A DNA stretch of 51,260 nt from Anaeromyxobacter soli (GCF_022808855.1 NZ_JAKZLF010000036.1:1-51260); one strand, 5' to 3'; positions 31,923-41,104 are shown, counted from the stretch's first letter. Notes: generated by a model from the letters alone, not told the origin. Program-made: numbers and translations.

Positions 31923-33278
31923 ATGGCCGTCCTGCCGACCGTCCCGCCGGAAGCGCCCCGCACCGCGCCGGGCGTCCACCTCCGCCGCCTGTGGAGCGTG
32001 CGCCCCGCCTCCGATCGCGAGGCGGGCGACGCGATCGTCGCGAACTTCATCCTCCACTGGTTCCCGGCGCGCTCGCTCAAGGAGTCGATGGAGTGGCGCT
32101 ACTCGCTCTGGCTCGGGACCATCTCGACCGCGCTCCTCGCCCTCCTCGTCGCGTCCGGGATCCCGCTCCTGTTCCTGCACATCCCGTCCGTCGAGCGGGC
32201 CTACGGGTCCGTGAAGGACATCGAGAACGTCGTCACGTTCGGCTCGTGGATGCGCGCGGTGCACCGGCTCGGCGCGCACCTCATGGTGGCGACCGTCTTC
32301 CTGCACCTCGTGCGGGTCTTCCTCACCGGCGCCTACAAGAACGGGGTCGGCCGCGGCCAGAACCGTGAGTGGAACTGGGTCATCGGCGTCGTGATGTTCC
32401 TCGTGACGCTGTTCCTGTCGTTCACGGGGTACCTGCTCCCGTGGGACCAGCTCGCCTACTGGGCGGTCACGGTCGGCACCAACATCGCCTCGGCGGTGCC
32501 GCTCGTCGGGGCGCAGATGCGAGAGCTGCTCCTCGGCGGCCGCGCCATCGACCAGCCGACGCTCACGCGCTTCCACGTCCTGCACGTGATCGTGCTCCCC
32601 GGCGTGCTCGGGGTGCTGTTCGCCTACCACATGTGGCGCATCCGCAAGGACGGCGGGCTCGCGCGCGCCGATCACGCGACGCGGCTGCCCGCCCCCGCCG
32701 AGGTGCCGGCGGAGCGCACCCGGACCAAGACGTACTCGCTCCTCGGCGTCGCGCGCGGGCAGGGACCGCTCATCCGCGCCTCGTCCGTCGAGCGGCCGGA
32801 GACCACGGTCAGCTCGGTCCCGGAGCTCACCCGCCGCGTCGCCCTCGTCATGCTCGGCACCGTCGCGGTGATCTCGATCCTGGCGGTGTTCGTCCCGTCG
32901 CCGCTCGAGGAGCCGGCGAACCCCCTCGTGACGCCCAACCCTGCGAAGGCCCCCTGGTACTTCCTCTGGCTGCAGGAGATCGTCACCGACACGACGATCC
33001 GCATCGGCTCCTTCACCGTGAACGGGGCGCTCGTCGGCGGCGTCATCCTGCCCGGCCTGCTCGTCGCGCTCCTCGTCGTCTGGCCGTGGCTCGATCGCAG
33101 CCCGGCCGCGGCGGCGGGGCGGTGGTTCCCCCGGAGCCGCCGCACCCAGAACGCCGTGTTCCTCGTGATCGTCGCCATCGTCCTCCTCCTCACCATCGTC
33201 GGCACGTTCTCTCGCGGCCCCTACTGGCACCTCTACTGGCCGTGGCAGGCCTGGCCCGAGATGCCGACCCGGTTCTGA
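31923..33278 (+). CDS. Cytochrome b (b6-like, fused with subunit IV-like part)
   Basis: 451 residues, about 8-9 membrane helices. Heme-ligand pairs His114/His128 and His221/His236 have spacings of 14 and 15 residues, the b6-type pattern. GYLLPWDQ (169-176) lies near the quinol site. The C-terminal third (NPAKAPWYFLWLQEIVTDTT) matches subunit IV; the PEWY position reads APWY, without the usual acidic residue. It presumably oxidises menaquinol and passes electrons to the Rieske protein. It sits directly between the Rieske and pentaheme genes. Confidence 0.92.
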   Translation: MAVLPTVPPEAPRTAPGVHLRRLWSVRPASDREAGDAIVANFILHWFPARSLKESMEWRYSLWLGTISTALLALLVASGIPLLFLHIPSVERAYGSVKDIENVVTFGSWMRAVHRLGAHLMVATVFLHLVRVFLTGAYKNGVGRGQNREWNWVIGVVMFLVTLFLSFTGYLLPWDQLAYWAVTVGTNIASAVPLVGAQMRELLLGGRAIDQPTLTRFHVLHVIVLPGVLGVLFAYHMWRIRKDGGLARADHATRLPAPAEVPAERTRTKTYSLLGVARGQGPLIRASSVERPETTVSSVPELTRRVALVMLGTVAVISILAVFVPSPLEEPANPLVTPNPAKAPWYFLWLQEIVTDTTIRIGSFTVNGALVGGVILPGLLVALLVVWPWLDRSPAAAAGRWFPRSRRTQNAVFLVIVAIVLLLTIVGTFSRGPYWHLYWPWQAWPEMPTRF

Positions 33279-33280
33279 CC

Positions 33281-34552
33281 ATGGAACCCGTGACGCCATC
33301 GCCGTTCGCATCCCGTGACCGGCTCCTGTTCGCGATCGTCGGCGTCCTGCTCGTCGTCTCGACGATCCTGTTCGTGTGGAGCGACCGCGCGAAGGACTGG
33401 CGCTGGTACCAGGCCGAGTTCCGCGGGCGCGTCGCCGAGAAGTTCGGCGAGGAGAAGGCGCGAGGGGTGCACGACGGCCTCGTGCAGATCTGGGTGCCCG
33501 AGCTGCGCCGCGCGGATCGCTGCATCACCTGCCACCAGGCCGGGCCGTGGAAGGGGTTCGAGGCCGCGGAGGAGCCGTTCCGCACGCACCCGCCGGAGAT
33601 CCTCCGGACCCACCCGGTCGAGCGGTTCGGCTGCACCGCCTGCCACGGCGGCCAGGGGTACTCGATCGACGCCGACGAGGCGCACGGCCCTGCGCCGCAC
33701 TGGGAGGAGCCGGTGCTCGGGCCGTACCTCGGCGAGGCGTACTCGCTCGCCTGGGAGGACAAGGGCGCGCTCATCCAGATCAACTGCAACCTGTGCCACC
33801 GCTTCGAGCGCGAGACGAAGGGGGCCGACGCGGTGAACCTCGCGAAGAAGCTCGTGCGCGACAAGGGCTGCCGGGCATGCCACGTCGTGAACGGCCGCGG
33901 CGGCACCATCGGCCCCGACCTGACCTACGTCGGGGACAAGGCGCCCGAGCAGTACGACTACTCGCGCCTCCTCGGCCAGAAGACGGCGTTCGCCTGGCAC
34001 GTCGCGCACCTGAAGGAGCCGAAGGCGATCGTCCCGGAGACGGTGATGCCGAACTTCGGGTTCTCGACCCGCGAGGTGCAGGCGCTCGCCATGCTCGTCA
34101 CCTCCTGGCAGCGCACGTCGCTGCCGACGTCCTTCGCCCCGGGCGCGCCGCGGAGCGAGCCGCAGACGCAGCAGGAGGTGGCGGAGGAGGAGCGGATGCG
34201 CACCGGGCCGGGCGCCTGGTTCGTGAAGACCGGATGCTTCGTCTGCCACAGCATCTCCTCGCTCGGCGTGAAGAGCCCCGCGCAGATCGGGCCGGACCTG
34301 TCGATCGCCGTCGAGGACGTGCAGAAGCGCTTCGGCCGCACCCTCGACGACTTCCTCGCGGCGCCGACCGGCACGATGGCGGTGGTGCTCTCCCGGCAGA
34401 TCATCCTCACGCCGGAGGAGAAGAAGGTCGCGATCGCGAAGCTCCGCGAGGCGTTCGCCGCCTGGCAGAAGGAGCGCGCGAAGGCCGCGGAGCCCGCCGC
34501 GAAGCCCACGGAGCCGGGCGGCGAGCCCGCGAACATCAGGAGGACGCCATGA
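33281..34552 (+). CDS. Membrane-anchored pentaheme cytochrome c
   Basis: 423 residues with one N-terminal anchor helix (LLFAIVGVLLVVSTILFVW, residues 15-33) and five CxxCH heme sites: residues 81-85, 118-122, 169-173, 197-201 and 319-323. The last ones lie in mono-heme cytochrome-like modules (GCRACH...GPDL, GCFVCH...GPDL; MPNFG at 256 may supply a Met ligand). It starts 2 bases after cytochrome b and overlaps nosZ by ATGA. It is the expected electron carrier from the bc-type complex to NosZ or to a soluble carrier. Confidence 0.92.
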   Translation: MEPVTPSPFASRDRLLFAIVGVLLVVSTILFVWSDRAKDWRWYQAEFRGRVAEKFGEEKARGVHDGLVQIWVPELRRADRCITCHQAGPWKGFEAAEEPFRTHPPEILRTHPVERFGCTACHGGQGYSIDADEAHGPAPHWEEPVLGPYLGEAYSLAWEDKGALIQINCNLCHRFERETKGADAVNLAKKLVRDKGCRACHVVNGRGGTIGPDLTYVGDKAPEQYDYSRLLGQKTAFAWHVAHLKEPKAIVPETVMPNFGFSTREVQALAMLVTSWQRTSLPTSFAPGAPRSEPQTQQEVAEEERMRTGPGAWFVKTGCFVCHSISSLGVKSPAQIGPDLSIAVEDVQKRFGRTLDDFLAAPTGTMAVVLSRQIILTPEEKKVAIAKLREAFAAWQKERAKAAEPAAKPTEPGGEPANIRRTP

Positions 34553-36453
34553 CGGTGCAAGGAAACAGGCGCTTCGCGATGGCGGCGGCCGCGCTGGCGA
34601 TGATCTCGATCGCGGGCTGCGCGCCGTCGAAGCCGAAGGGGGGACGCCGCGCCCCGGCGGCCGCGTCGGACACGGCGGTGGCCGCGCAGAAGACGTACAT
34701 CGCCCCGGGCGATCTCGACGAGTACTACATGTTCTCGTCGGGCGGTCACTCCGGCCAGGTGTTCGTGTACGGGCTGCCCTCGATGCGGCACCTCGGCACG
34801 ATCCCCGTGTTCACGCCCTACCCCGGCACGGGCTACGGGTTCGACGACGACACGCGGAAGATGCTCGGCGAGTACACCTGGGGTGACGCTCACCACCCGG
34901 GCCTCTCGGAGACGAAGGGCGACTACGACGGCCGCTGGCTCTTCATCAACGACATGAACGGGCGGGTCGCGCGCATCGACCTGCGCGACTTCAAGACGAA
35001 GCAGATCCTCGGCCCCATCCCGAACGTCTCGGGCAACCACGGCTCGTCGTTCGTCACGCCGAACACCGAGTACGCGATGATGTCCTCGCGCTTCTCGGTG
35101 CCGATCCCGCTCGGCACCTACGCGCCCATCGAGAAGTACGCCACCGACTACAAGGGCGTCGTCGTCGGCGTGAAGATCGATCCCAAGTCGGGCGAGATGT
35201 CGCTCGGGTGGGAGATCGTGACCCCGCCGTTCGACTGGGACCTGGGTGACGCCGGCAAGGGCGTGTCCGACGGGTGGATGTTCTTCACCTGCTACAACTC
35301 GGAGCGCGCGACGGGGAAGCTCGAGGTGACCGCCTCGCAGCGCGACCGCGACTACATCGCCGCGGTGGACTGGCGGCTCGCCGAGAAGTCCGTCGCCGCA
35401 GGCAAGGGCAAGATGATCGGCGGCGTGCGCGTGCTCGACCCGCGCGAGATCCCCGGCCTCATCTACCTCATGCCCTGCGGGAAGTCGCCGCACGGCGTGG
35501 ACGTCTCTCCCGACGGCAAGTGGATCGTCGGCTCGGGCAAGCTCCAGGGCGTCACCACCGCGTTCAACTTCGAGAAGGTGCAGACCGCGATCCGGAACAA
35601 GGACTTCGCCGGCGACGAGGACGGGATCCCGGTGCTCAAGTACGAGTCGATCAAGGACGCGGAGGTGCCGGTGGGACTCGGCCCGCTGCACACCCAGTTC
35701 GGCACGGACGGCTACGCGTACACCTCGCTGTTCGTCGACAGCGCGATCGCGAAGTGGAAGCTCGGGACCTGGGAGGTCGTCGACAAGATCCCGGTCTCGT
35801 ACTCGGTCGGCCACCTCGCGGCCGCCGAGGGCGACACGGTGAGCCCGGACGGCAAGTACGTCGTGTCCCTGAACAAGCTCTCCCACGGGCGGCACCTGTC
35901 GCTCGGGCCGTCGCAGCCCGAGTCGTCGCAGCTCATCGACATCACCGAGGAGAAGATGAAGCTGCTCTACGACGCCTTCACCGAGCCCGAGCCGCACTAC
36001 GCGCAGATCATCAAGGCGGACAAGGTGAAGCCGATCGAGGTCTACCCGAAGGAGGAGAACCACCACCCCCTCGCGACCTGGGACGTGAAGGAGGCGGGCC
36101 TGAAGCGCGAGGGCGACAAGGTGATCGTGCGCACCGTGGTGGTCCGCTCCACCATCACGCCGACGAGCGTGGAGGTGAACCAGGGCGACACCGTCACCTT
36201 CGCCATCACCAACATCGAGCAGACGACGGACGAGCTGCACGGGTTCGGGCTGCTCGGGTACAACCGCAACCTCGTCCTCGATCCCGGCGAGACGAAGACG
36301 GTCACCATCAAGGCCGACAAGCCGGGCGTGTTCCCCTACTACTGCACGAACTTCTGCTCCGCGCTCCACCAGGAGATGCAGGGTTATCTCATCGTGAAGC
36401 CACGCGCGGGCGGCGACGAGAAGGGCCGCAAGCGCGACAACGGCCACGACTGA
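34549..36453 (+). CDS. nosZ: Nitrous oxide reductase (clade II type)
   Basis: 634 residues, reducing N2O to N2 in the periplasm. The N-terminus is a lipoprotein signal with lipobox IAGC (Cys24), not the Tat signal of clade I enzymes. CuZ-site residues appear in DAHHPGLSETKG (Asp113, His115, His116) within the seven-bladed propeller. The cupredoxin CuA site is CTNFCSALHQEM (Cys599, Cys603, His607, Met610), with His around residue 562 (DELHGFG). The loop has Asn where clade I has Trp. The ATG overlaps the previous stop. NosR and NosX, the clade I partners, are absent. Confidence is high from both copper motifs. Confidence 0.98.
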   Translation: MTVQGNRRFAMAAAALAMISIAGCAPSKPKGGRRAPAAASDTAVAAQKTYIAPGDLDEYYMFSSGGHSGQVFVYGLPSMRHLGTIPVFTPYPGTGYGFDDDTRKMLGEYTWGDAHHPGLSETKGDYDGRWLFINDMNGRVARIDLRDFKTKQILGPIPNVSGNHGSSFVTPNTEYAMMSSRFSVPIPLGTYAPIEKYATDYKGVVVGVKIDPKSGEMSLGWEIVTPPFDWDLGDAGKGVSDGWMFFTCYNSERATGKLEVTASQRDRDYIAAVDWRLAEKSVAAGKGKMIGGVRVLDPREIPGLIYLMPCGKSPHGVDVSPDGKWIVGSGKLQGVTTAFNFEKVQTAIRNKDFAGDEDGIPVLKYESIKDAEVPVGLGPLHTQFGTDGYAYTSLFVDSAIAKWKLGTWEVVDKIPVSYSVGHLAAAEGDTVSPDGKYVVSLNKLSHGRHLSLGPSQPESSQLIDITEEKMKLLYDAFTEPEPHYAQIIKADKVKPIEVYPKEENHHPLATWDVKEAGLKREGDKVIVRTVVVRSTITPTSVEVNQGDTVTFAITNIEQTTDELHGFGLLGYNRNLVLDPGETKTVTIKADKPGVFPYYCTNFCSALHQEMQGYLIVKPRAGGDEKGRKRDNGHD

Positions 36454-36469
36454 CGGCGGAGGGCGCGTG

Positions 36470-37150
36470 ATGCGATCGGAACGGGCGATGTCGCCGCCGG
36501 CCGGGCGGCTGCGCGGCTACATCGTGAGGAGCCACCGGGTGCTGGACTCGCCGATCAGCGCTGCGCCGCGGGCGCTCCTCGTGCTCGCGGCGGTGCTGCT
36601 CGTCGTGGCGCTCACGCAGCCGCTGTGGGACATGACGATGTTCGCGCCGCAGTACCAGGACGGCCTGCGGCTGCACATCTACGCCTCGCAGCTCGTGGGT
36701 GGCAACGGCGGCCAGGACCTGAAGGAGATCAACCTCCTCAACCACTACATCGGCATGCACGACCTCGCGCAGGAGAGCTTCAAGGAGTTCCTGTGGATGC
36801 CGTTCGTCTTCGGCGCCCTCGCGCTCCTGCTCCTCCGCGCCGCCGTGTTCGGGACCGTCGGGAACGTGCTCGACGTGACGGTCCTGTCCATGTACGTCGG
36901 CGCGTTCTCCCTGTGGTCGTTCGCGAAGACGATGTGGGCGTACGGCCACGAGCTCGCGCCGACCGCGCCCGTGAAGGTCCCGCCGTTCATGCCGCCGGTG
37001 TTCGGCTCGAAGCAGCTCGCGAACTTCGAGGTGTACTCGTACCCCGGCGTCGGGACCTGGGCGATCATCGTCGCCGCGGTCGCGATGGCGGTCGCGCTCG
37101 CCGTCGCCGTCCGGGGCGCGCGGCGCGAGCTCGCCGCCGAGCCCGCATGA
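36470..37150 (+). CDS. nosB: NosB-like membrane protein
   Basis: 226 residues from the ATG at 36470; a GTG three bases upstream is an alternative. About four to five hydrophobic helices (ALLVLAAVLLVVALTQPLW, FVFGALALLLLRAAVFGT, VLSMYVGAFSLW, WAIIVAAVAMAVALAVAV). No enzymatic motif. The position between nosZ and nosD corresponds to nosB, a membrane protein described for clade II nos operons, whose role is unresolved. The gene symbol follows from context and size, not from a motif. Confidence 0.7.
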   Translation: MRSERAMSPPAGRLRGYIVRSHRVLDSPISAAPRALLVLAAVLLVVALTQPLWDMTMFAPQYQDGLRLHIYASQLVGGNGGQDLKEINLLNHYIGMHDLAQESFKEFLWMPFVFGALALLLLRAAVFGTVGNVLDVTVLSMYVGAFSLWSFAKTMWAYGHELAPTAPVKVPPFMPPVFGSKQLANFEVYSYPGVGTWAIIVAAVAMAVALAVAVRGARRELAAEPA

Positions 37151-38529
37151 CCGCGGCCGGGCTCCTCGCCGCCCTCATCGCGGCGCAGGCCGGGGGCGAC
37201 ATGCCGAGCGTCGCGCCGGGGCAGCTCGAGGGCCGGCCGCCCCCCGGCGAGGCCTCGCCGCTCCAGGCGCGCGTCGACGCAGCGCCCGCGGGCGCGACCG
37301 TCGAGGTCGGGCCGGGGACGTACGACGGCGACCTCGTCATCGACCGCCCGCTGCGGCTCGTCGGGCGCGGGCGGCCGCTCCTGCGCGGCTCCGGCAAGGG
37401 GAGCGTGGTCCGGATCCGGGCGGCCGGCGTGACGGTGGCCGGGTTCGACGTGGACGGGCGCGGCGGCGGCGACCTCGGCCGCGACAGCTCCGGCGTGCAC
37501 GTCTCCGCGCCGGGAGCCGTGGTGCGCGACAACCGGATCGCGAACGCGCTCTTCGGCGTGTACCTGCGGGAGGCGCCCGGCGCGCGCGTCGAGGCGAACG
37601 TGGTGCGCGGCATCCGCGGGAAGGATCCGGGCGAGAAGGGCTCGGGCATCCACGTCTGGAACACGGACGGGTTCACGCTCGCGGGGAACGACATCGCCGA
37701 CTGCCGCGACGGGCTCTACATCCAGTCCTCGCCGCACGGCACGATCCTCCGCAACTCCGTCCGCGACCTGCGCTACGCGATCCACTTCATGTACTCGGAC
37801 GACAACGTCTTCGAGGACAACCTCTTCGAGCGCTCGGACGCCGGCGGCGTGCTCATGTACTCGCGGCGGCTCGTCTTCCGGCGGAACCGCTTCCTCCACA
37901 ATCGCGGCTTCGCCTCGGTCGGCCTCCTCCTGAAGGCCTGCGACGACTCGCTCGCCGAGGACAACCTGCTCGCGGACAACGCGCGCGGCGTCTTCCTCGA
38001 GGGCTCCTACCGCAACCTCCTGCGCAGGAACGTCGTCGCCGAGTCGGACACCGCCCTCGTGGTGTACGACTCGTGCGGCGAGAACCGGATCGAGGGGAAC
38101 GCGTTCATCGCGAACCTGACCTCCCTCACGCTCGTGGGCCGCCGGACGGACACGGTCCTCGACGGCAACTACTGGTCGGACAACGACGAGCCCGACCTCG
38201 ACGGCGACGGTGTCTCCGATCGGCCGTTCGTGCTCGGGAGCCTGTTCGATCACCTGCGCGGCAACCTCACCGCCGCCGATCTGCTCGCCCAGAGCCTCGC
38301 CGCCGCGGCGCTGGGGGTCGCCGAGCGGGCGTTCCCCGTGCTCGCGCCGTCCGAGGTCGCCGACCGGCGGCCCCTCGCGCGCCCGCCTTCGCTCCCCGCC
38401 GTACCCCGCCCCTCGCCGCGCCCGCGGAGGCCCGATCCGCTCGGGCTCGCGGGCTCGCTCGCGGCGCTCGCCGCCGGCGGGGCGCTGCTCGCCGGCGCGC
38501 GACCTCGGCGGCACGCGGAGGCGCCGTGA
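37147..38529 (+). CDS. nosD: Nitrous oxide reductase maturation protein NosD
   Basis: 460 residues. An N-terminal signal-like stretch is followed by many right-handed parallel beta-helix repeats of the CASH/NosD type (AGVTVAGFDVDGRGG, LFGVYLREAPGARVEANVV, FASVGLLLKACDDSLAEDN, and similar). A C-terminal hydrophobic segment and basic end suggest a membrane tether. NosD is periplasmic and acts with the NosFY ABC transporter in copper-sulfur (CuZ) assembly of NosZ. The ATG overlaps the NosB stop by ATGA. Confidence 0.93.
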   Translation: MTAAGLLAALIAAQAGGDMPSVAPGQLEGRPPPGEASPLQARVDAAPAGATVEVGPGTYDGDLVIDRPLRLVGRGRPLLRGSGKGSVVRIRAAGVTVAGFDVDGRGGGDLGRDSSGVHVSAPGAVVRDNRIANALFGVYLREAPGARVEANVVRGIRGKDPGEKGSGIHVWNTDGFTLAGNDIADCRDGLYIQSSPHGTILRNSVRDLRYAIHFMYSDDNVFEDNLFERSDAGGVLMYSRRLVFRRNRFLHNRGFASVGLLLKACDDSLAEDNLLADNARGVFLEGSYRNLLRRNVVAESDTALVVYDSCGENRIEGNAFIANLTSLTLVGRRTDTVLDGNYWSDNDEPDLDGDGVSDRPFVLGSLFDHLRGNLTAADLLAQSLAAAALGVAERAFPVLAPSEVADRRPLARPPSLPAVPRPSPRPRRPDPLGLAGSLAALAAGGALLAGARPRRHAEAP

Positions 38530-39449
38530 TCCGCTTCGACGCCTTCGGCAAGCGCTACGGCCGGCAGCGCGCGGTCTCGCGCGTCGACCTCGCGGTGACC
38601 CGCGGCGAGGTCGTGGCGCTCCTCGGCCCGAACGGCTCCGGGAAGAGCACGTGCCTCAAGGCCGCGGCGGGGCTCGTCCGGCCGAGCGACGGCCGCGTGG
38701 AGATCGGCGAGCCGCTCCGCTCCGCGGCGCTGCCCGAGGCCCGGCGGGGCGTCTCGTTCCTGCCGCAGAAGGTGGCGTTCCCCGAGGCGCTCACCGGGCG
38801 CGAGGTGGTCGAGTTCTACCGCCGGCTGCGGGGCGCCGCCCGCGGGCGCACCGAGGCCGCGCTCGGGCTGGCCGCGCTCGAGGGCGCGGCGGACCGTCCG
38901 GTCGGGACCTACTCGGGCGGCATGGTCCAGCGGCTCGGGCTCGCCGTGGTGGCGCTGGCCGACGCGCCCATCCTCCTGCTCGACGAGCCCACCTCCTCCC
39001 TCGACCGGGCCGGCCTCGCCGCCGCCCACGCGCTCGCCGATCGCGGCCGCAGCGAGGGACGCGCGGTGCTCTTCAGCACGCACCAGCTCGCCGACGTCGA
39101 GCGTCTCGCGGACCGCGTCGCCGTGCTCGTGGACGGGGCGCTCGTCGGGAACCTCGATCGCGCCGAGCTCGCGGAGCGCCTCGCCCGGCGCGGGGTCCTG
39201 CGCCTGCGCGTCGCGCGCGCGCCGGCCGCGCTCCCGGCCGAGCTCGAGCGGCTGGCGCCCGGCGCCGAGCTCCACGGAGAGGAGATCGTGGTGATCGGGC
39301 CCGCCGCGGTCCGCGCCGCCGCGCTGGAGGCGGTGCGCGCGAGCGGCGCCGAGCTGCGCGGCCTCTCCTCGGAGGAGGGGCGGCTCGACCTCCTCTACGA
39401 CGAGCTCGTCGGCGCCGCCGGGCGCTCCGGAACGGAGGTGCGGGCATGA
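38526..39449 (+). CDS. nosF: ABC transporter ATP-binding protein NosF
   Basis: 307 residues from a GTG overlapping the nosD stop (GTGA). Walker A GPNGSGKST (34-42), ABC signature YSGGM (129-133), Walker B LLDEP (151-155) and the switch-like STHQLADVERLADR region. The C-terminal portion is a regulatory addition. NosF energises NosY to deliver sulfur or copper species for NosZ maturation. Order NosD-NosF-NosL-NosY is seen here. Confidence 0.95.
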   Translation: MIRFDAFGKRYGRQRAVSRVDLAVTRGEVVALLGPNGSGKSTCLKAAAGLVRPSDGRVEIGEPLRSAALPEARRGVSFLPQKVAFPEALTGREVVEFYRRLRGAARGRTEAALGLAALEGAADRPVGTYSGGMVQRLGLAVVALADAPILLLDEPTSSLDRAGLAAAHALADRGRSEGRAVLFSTHQLADVERLADRVAVLVDGALVGNLDRAELAERLARRGVLRLRVARAPAALPAELERLAPGAELHGEEIVVIGPAAVRAAALEAVRASGAELRGLSSEEGRLDLLYDELVGAAGRSGTEVRA

Positions 39450-39904
39450 CGTCTTCCCTATCGCGCGCGCTCGGCGCGCTGGCGCTCCTCGCCGCGCTCG
39501 CCTGCCGGACCCGGTCGCCCGCGCCGGCGCCCCTCGACACCCGGAACGACGCCTGCGCGTTCTGCCGGATGGCCGTCTCGGACCGCCACTTCGCCGCGCA
39601 GCTCGTGGCGCCGGGCGAGGAGCCGCTGTTCTTCGACGACCTCGGCTGCCTCGCCCGCCACCTGGCCGCGTCCCGCCCTCACGCGGGCGCGGTGGCCTGG
39701 GTCGCCGATCACCGGACCGGCGAGTGGGTCCGGACCGCGCGCGCCACGTACACGCGGAATCCCAGGCTCGAGACGCCGATGGGCTCGCACCTCGTCGCGC
39801 ACGCGGACGCCGCCTCCCGCGACGCGGATCCCGCCGCGCGCGGCGGCGTCCCGGCGACCGCCGCGGAGATCTTCGGCCCCGCGGGGCCACCGGACGGCAA
39901 ATGA
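39446..39904 (+). CDS. nosL: Copper chaperone lipoprotein NosL
   Basis: 152 residues with a lipoprotein-type leader ending at Cys20 (LLAALAC). The copper-binding motif is NDACAFCRM (Cys37, Cys40, Met42), characteristic of NosL, which carries Cu(I) for NosZ assembly. The region FFDDLGCLARHL and WVADHRTGEWVRTARATY are typical of the family. It overlaps both nosF and nosY by 4 bases. Outer face of the membrane. Confidence 0.95.
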   Translation: MTSSLSRALGALALLAALACRTRSPAPAPLDTRNDACAFCRMAVSDRHFAAQLVAPGEEPLFFDDLGCLARHLAASRPHAGAVAWVADHRTGEWVRTARATYTRNPRLETPMGSHLVAHADAASRDADPAARGGVPATAAEIFGPAGPPDGK

Positions 39905-40749
39905 GCGCACCGACCCGGCTGGCCGCCCTCTCCCTCGTCGCGCGCCAGGAGATCGCGCTCGCGGTCCGCTCGCGCTGGACGGCGATCTTCGCGGGCGTGT
40001 TCGCGCTGCTCGCCGTGGGCGTGGCGGCGAGCGGCTACGTCCTCTCGGGCGGCAGCGGCTTCGAGGACTTCGCGCGCACCAGCGTGTCGCTCGTCCAGCT
40101 CGTCGTCCTGGTGGTGCCGCTCGCGGCGCTCGTGATGGGCGTGCTCGCCGTCGCGCCGGAGCGCGGCACCGCCGAGCTCCTCTTCTCGCAGCCCATCGGG
40201 CGCGGCGTCGTCCTGCTCGGGCAGCTCGCGGGCCTCTTCGTCGCCCTCTCGGCCGCCGAGCTCATCGGGTTCGGCGCGGCGGGGCTCGTCGTGTTCCTGA
40301 ACGCCGGGGAGGAGGGCGCGGGCGCGTACTTCCTCCTCGTGCTCGGGGCCGTCCTGCTCACCGCGGTCTTCCTCGCGATCGCGGCGCTCGTCGGCGCCGG
40401 CGCGGTGGGGCGCAAGCGGACGCGGGCGCTCGCGCTCGCCCTCGTGGTCTGGTTCGCCGCGACGGTGCTCGTCGACGTGGCCGCGCTCGGCGTCGCGACG
40501 CTGCTCCGCTCCACGGCCGCGTCGCGCCTCCTCGTGGCCTCGGTCGTCGTGAACCCCGCGAGCGCGATCCGGGTCGGATCGCTCCTCGCCGTCCAGGGCA
40601 CCGCCGCGTTCGGCGCAGCGTCCCTCGCGCTCCTGCGGCTCACCGGCGGACCGGTGGGCGCGGCGCTCCTCCTCTGCGCCTCGGTCCTCGCGTGGATCGT
40701 CCTGCCCATCGCGGCGGCGGTCTATCGGCTCCGGCGGATCGACCTGTGA
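39901..40749 (+). CDS. nosY: ABC transporter permease NosY
   Basis: 282 residues with six to seven membrane helices (TAIFAGVFALLAVGVAASGY, LVVLVVPLAALVMGVLAV, VLLGQLAGLFVALSAAELIGF, FLLVLGAVLLTAVFLAIAALVG and more). ABC-2 type permease of the NosY family, partner of NosF. The segment APERGTAELLFSQPIGR is a recognisable NosY feature. It is the last gene of the cluster, overlapping nosL by ATGA; no clear terminator follows. Confidence 0.95.
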   Translation: MSAPTRLAALSLVARQEIALAVRSRWTAIFAGVFALLAVGVAASGYVLSGGSGFEDFARTSVSLVQLVVLVVPLAALVMGVLAVAPERGTAELLFSQPIGRGVVLLGQLAGLFVALSAAELIGFGAAGLVVFLNAGEEGAGAYFLLVLGAVLLTAVFLAIAALVGAGAVGRKRTRALALALVVWFAATVLVDVAALGVATLLRSTAASRLLVASVVVNPASAIRVGSLLAVQGTAAFGAASLALLRLTGGPVGAALLLCASVLAWIVLPIAAAVYRLRRIDL

Positions 40750-41104
40750 GGTGGGCGCGCGTGCGCGGCCCTACCTCTCCCCGCACGCGAGGTGTCTCGT
40801 GACGAGGGTCCCGCGCTCTCCGCAACGGGGATTCGTCACATTTTCGGCAGCTGACCGGCGGAGCCACTCGACGGACCAGCGGCGCACCGCGCGATCCGGT
40901 TGGGCATCGACGGGTCGGCCCGGCGCGGTCCGAGAACGCTCCGTTCGGAGCACTCGGGCGGCAAGAGCGGTGACCGTCACGGACCGACGTGGGTCGGGTT
41001 CGGAAGGGGAAGGTACCGCGGCGAGCCGCCGTCGAGTTCGCGCGACCATGCGAACCCGTCCTCCGTCGCCGGAAGTTCGGCTAGCTCCGTGGCCCGCCGC
41101 AGAA
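40750..41104. other. Intergenic region after nosY
   Basis: 355 bases between nosY and the HNH gene end. No coding frame with similarity, RNA gene or clear hairpin plus T-run was found. Confidence 0.45.
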
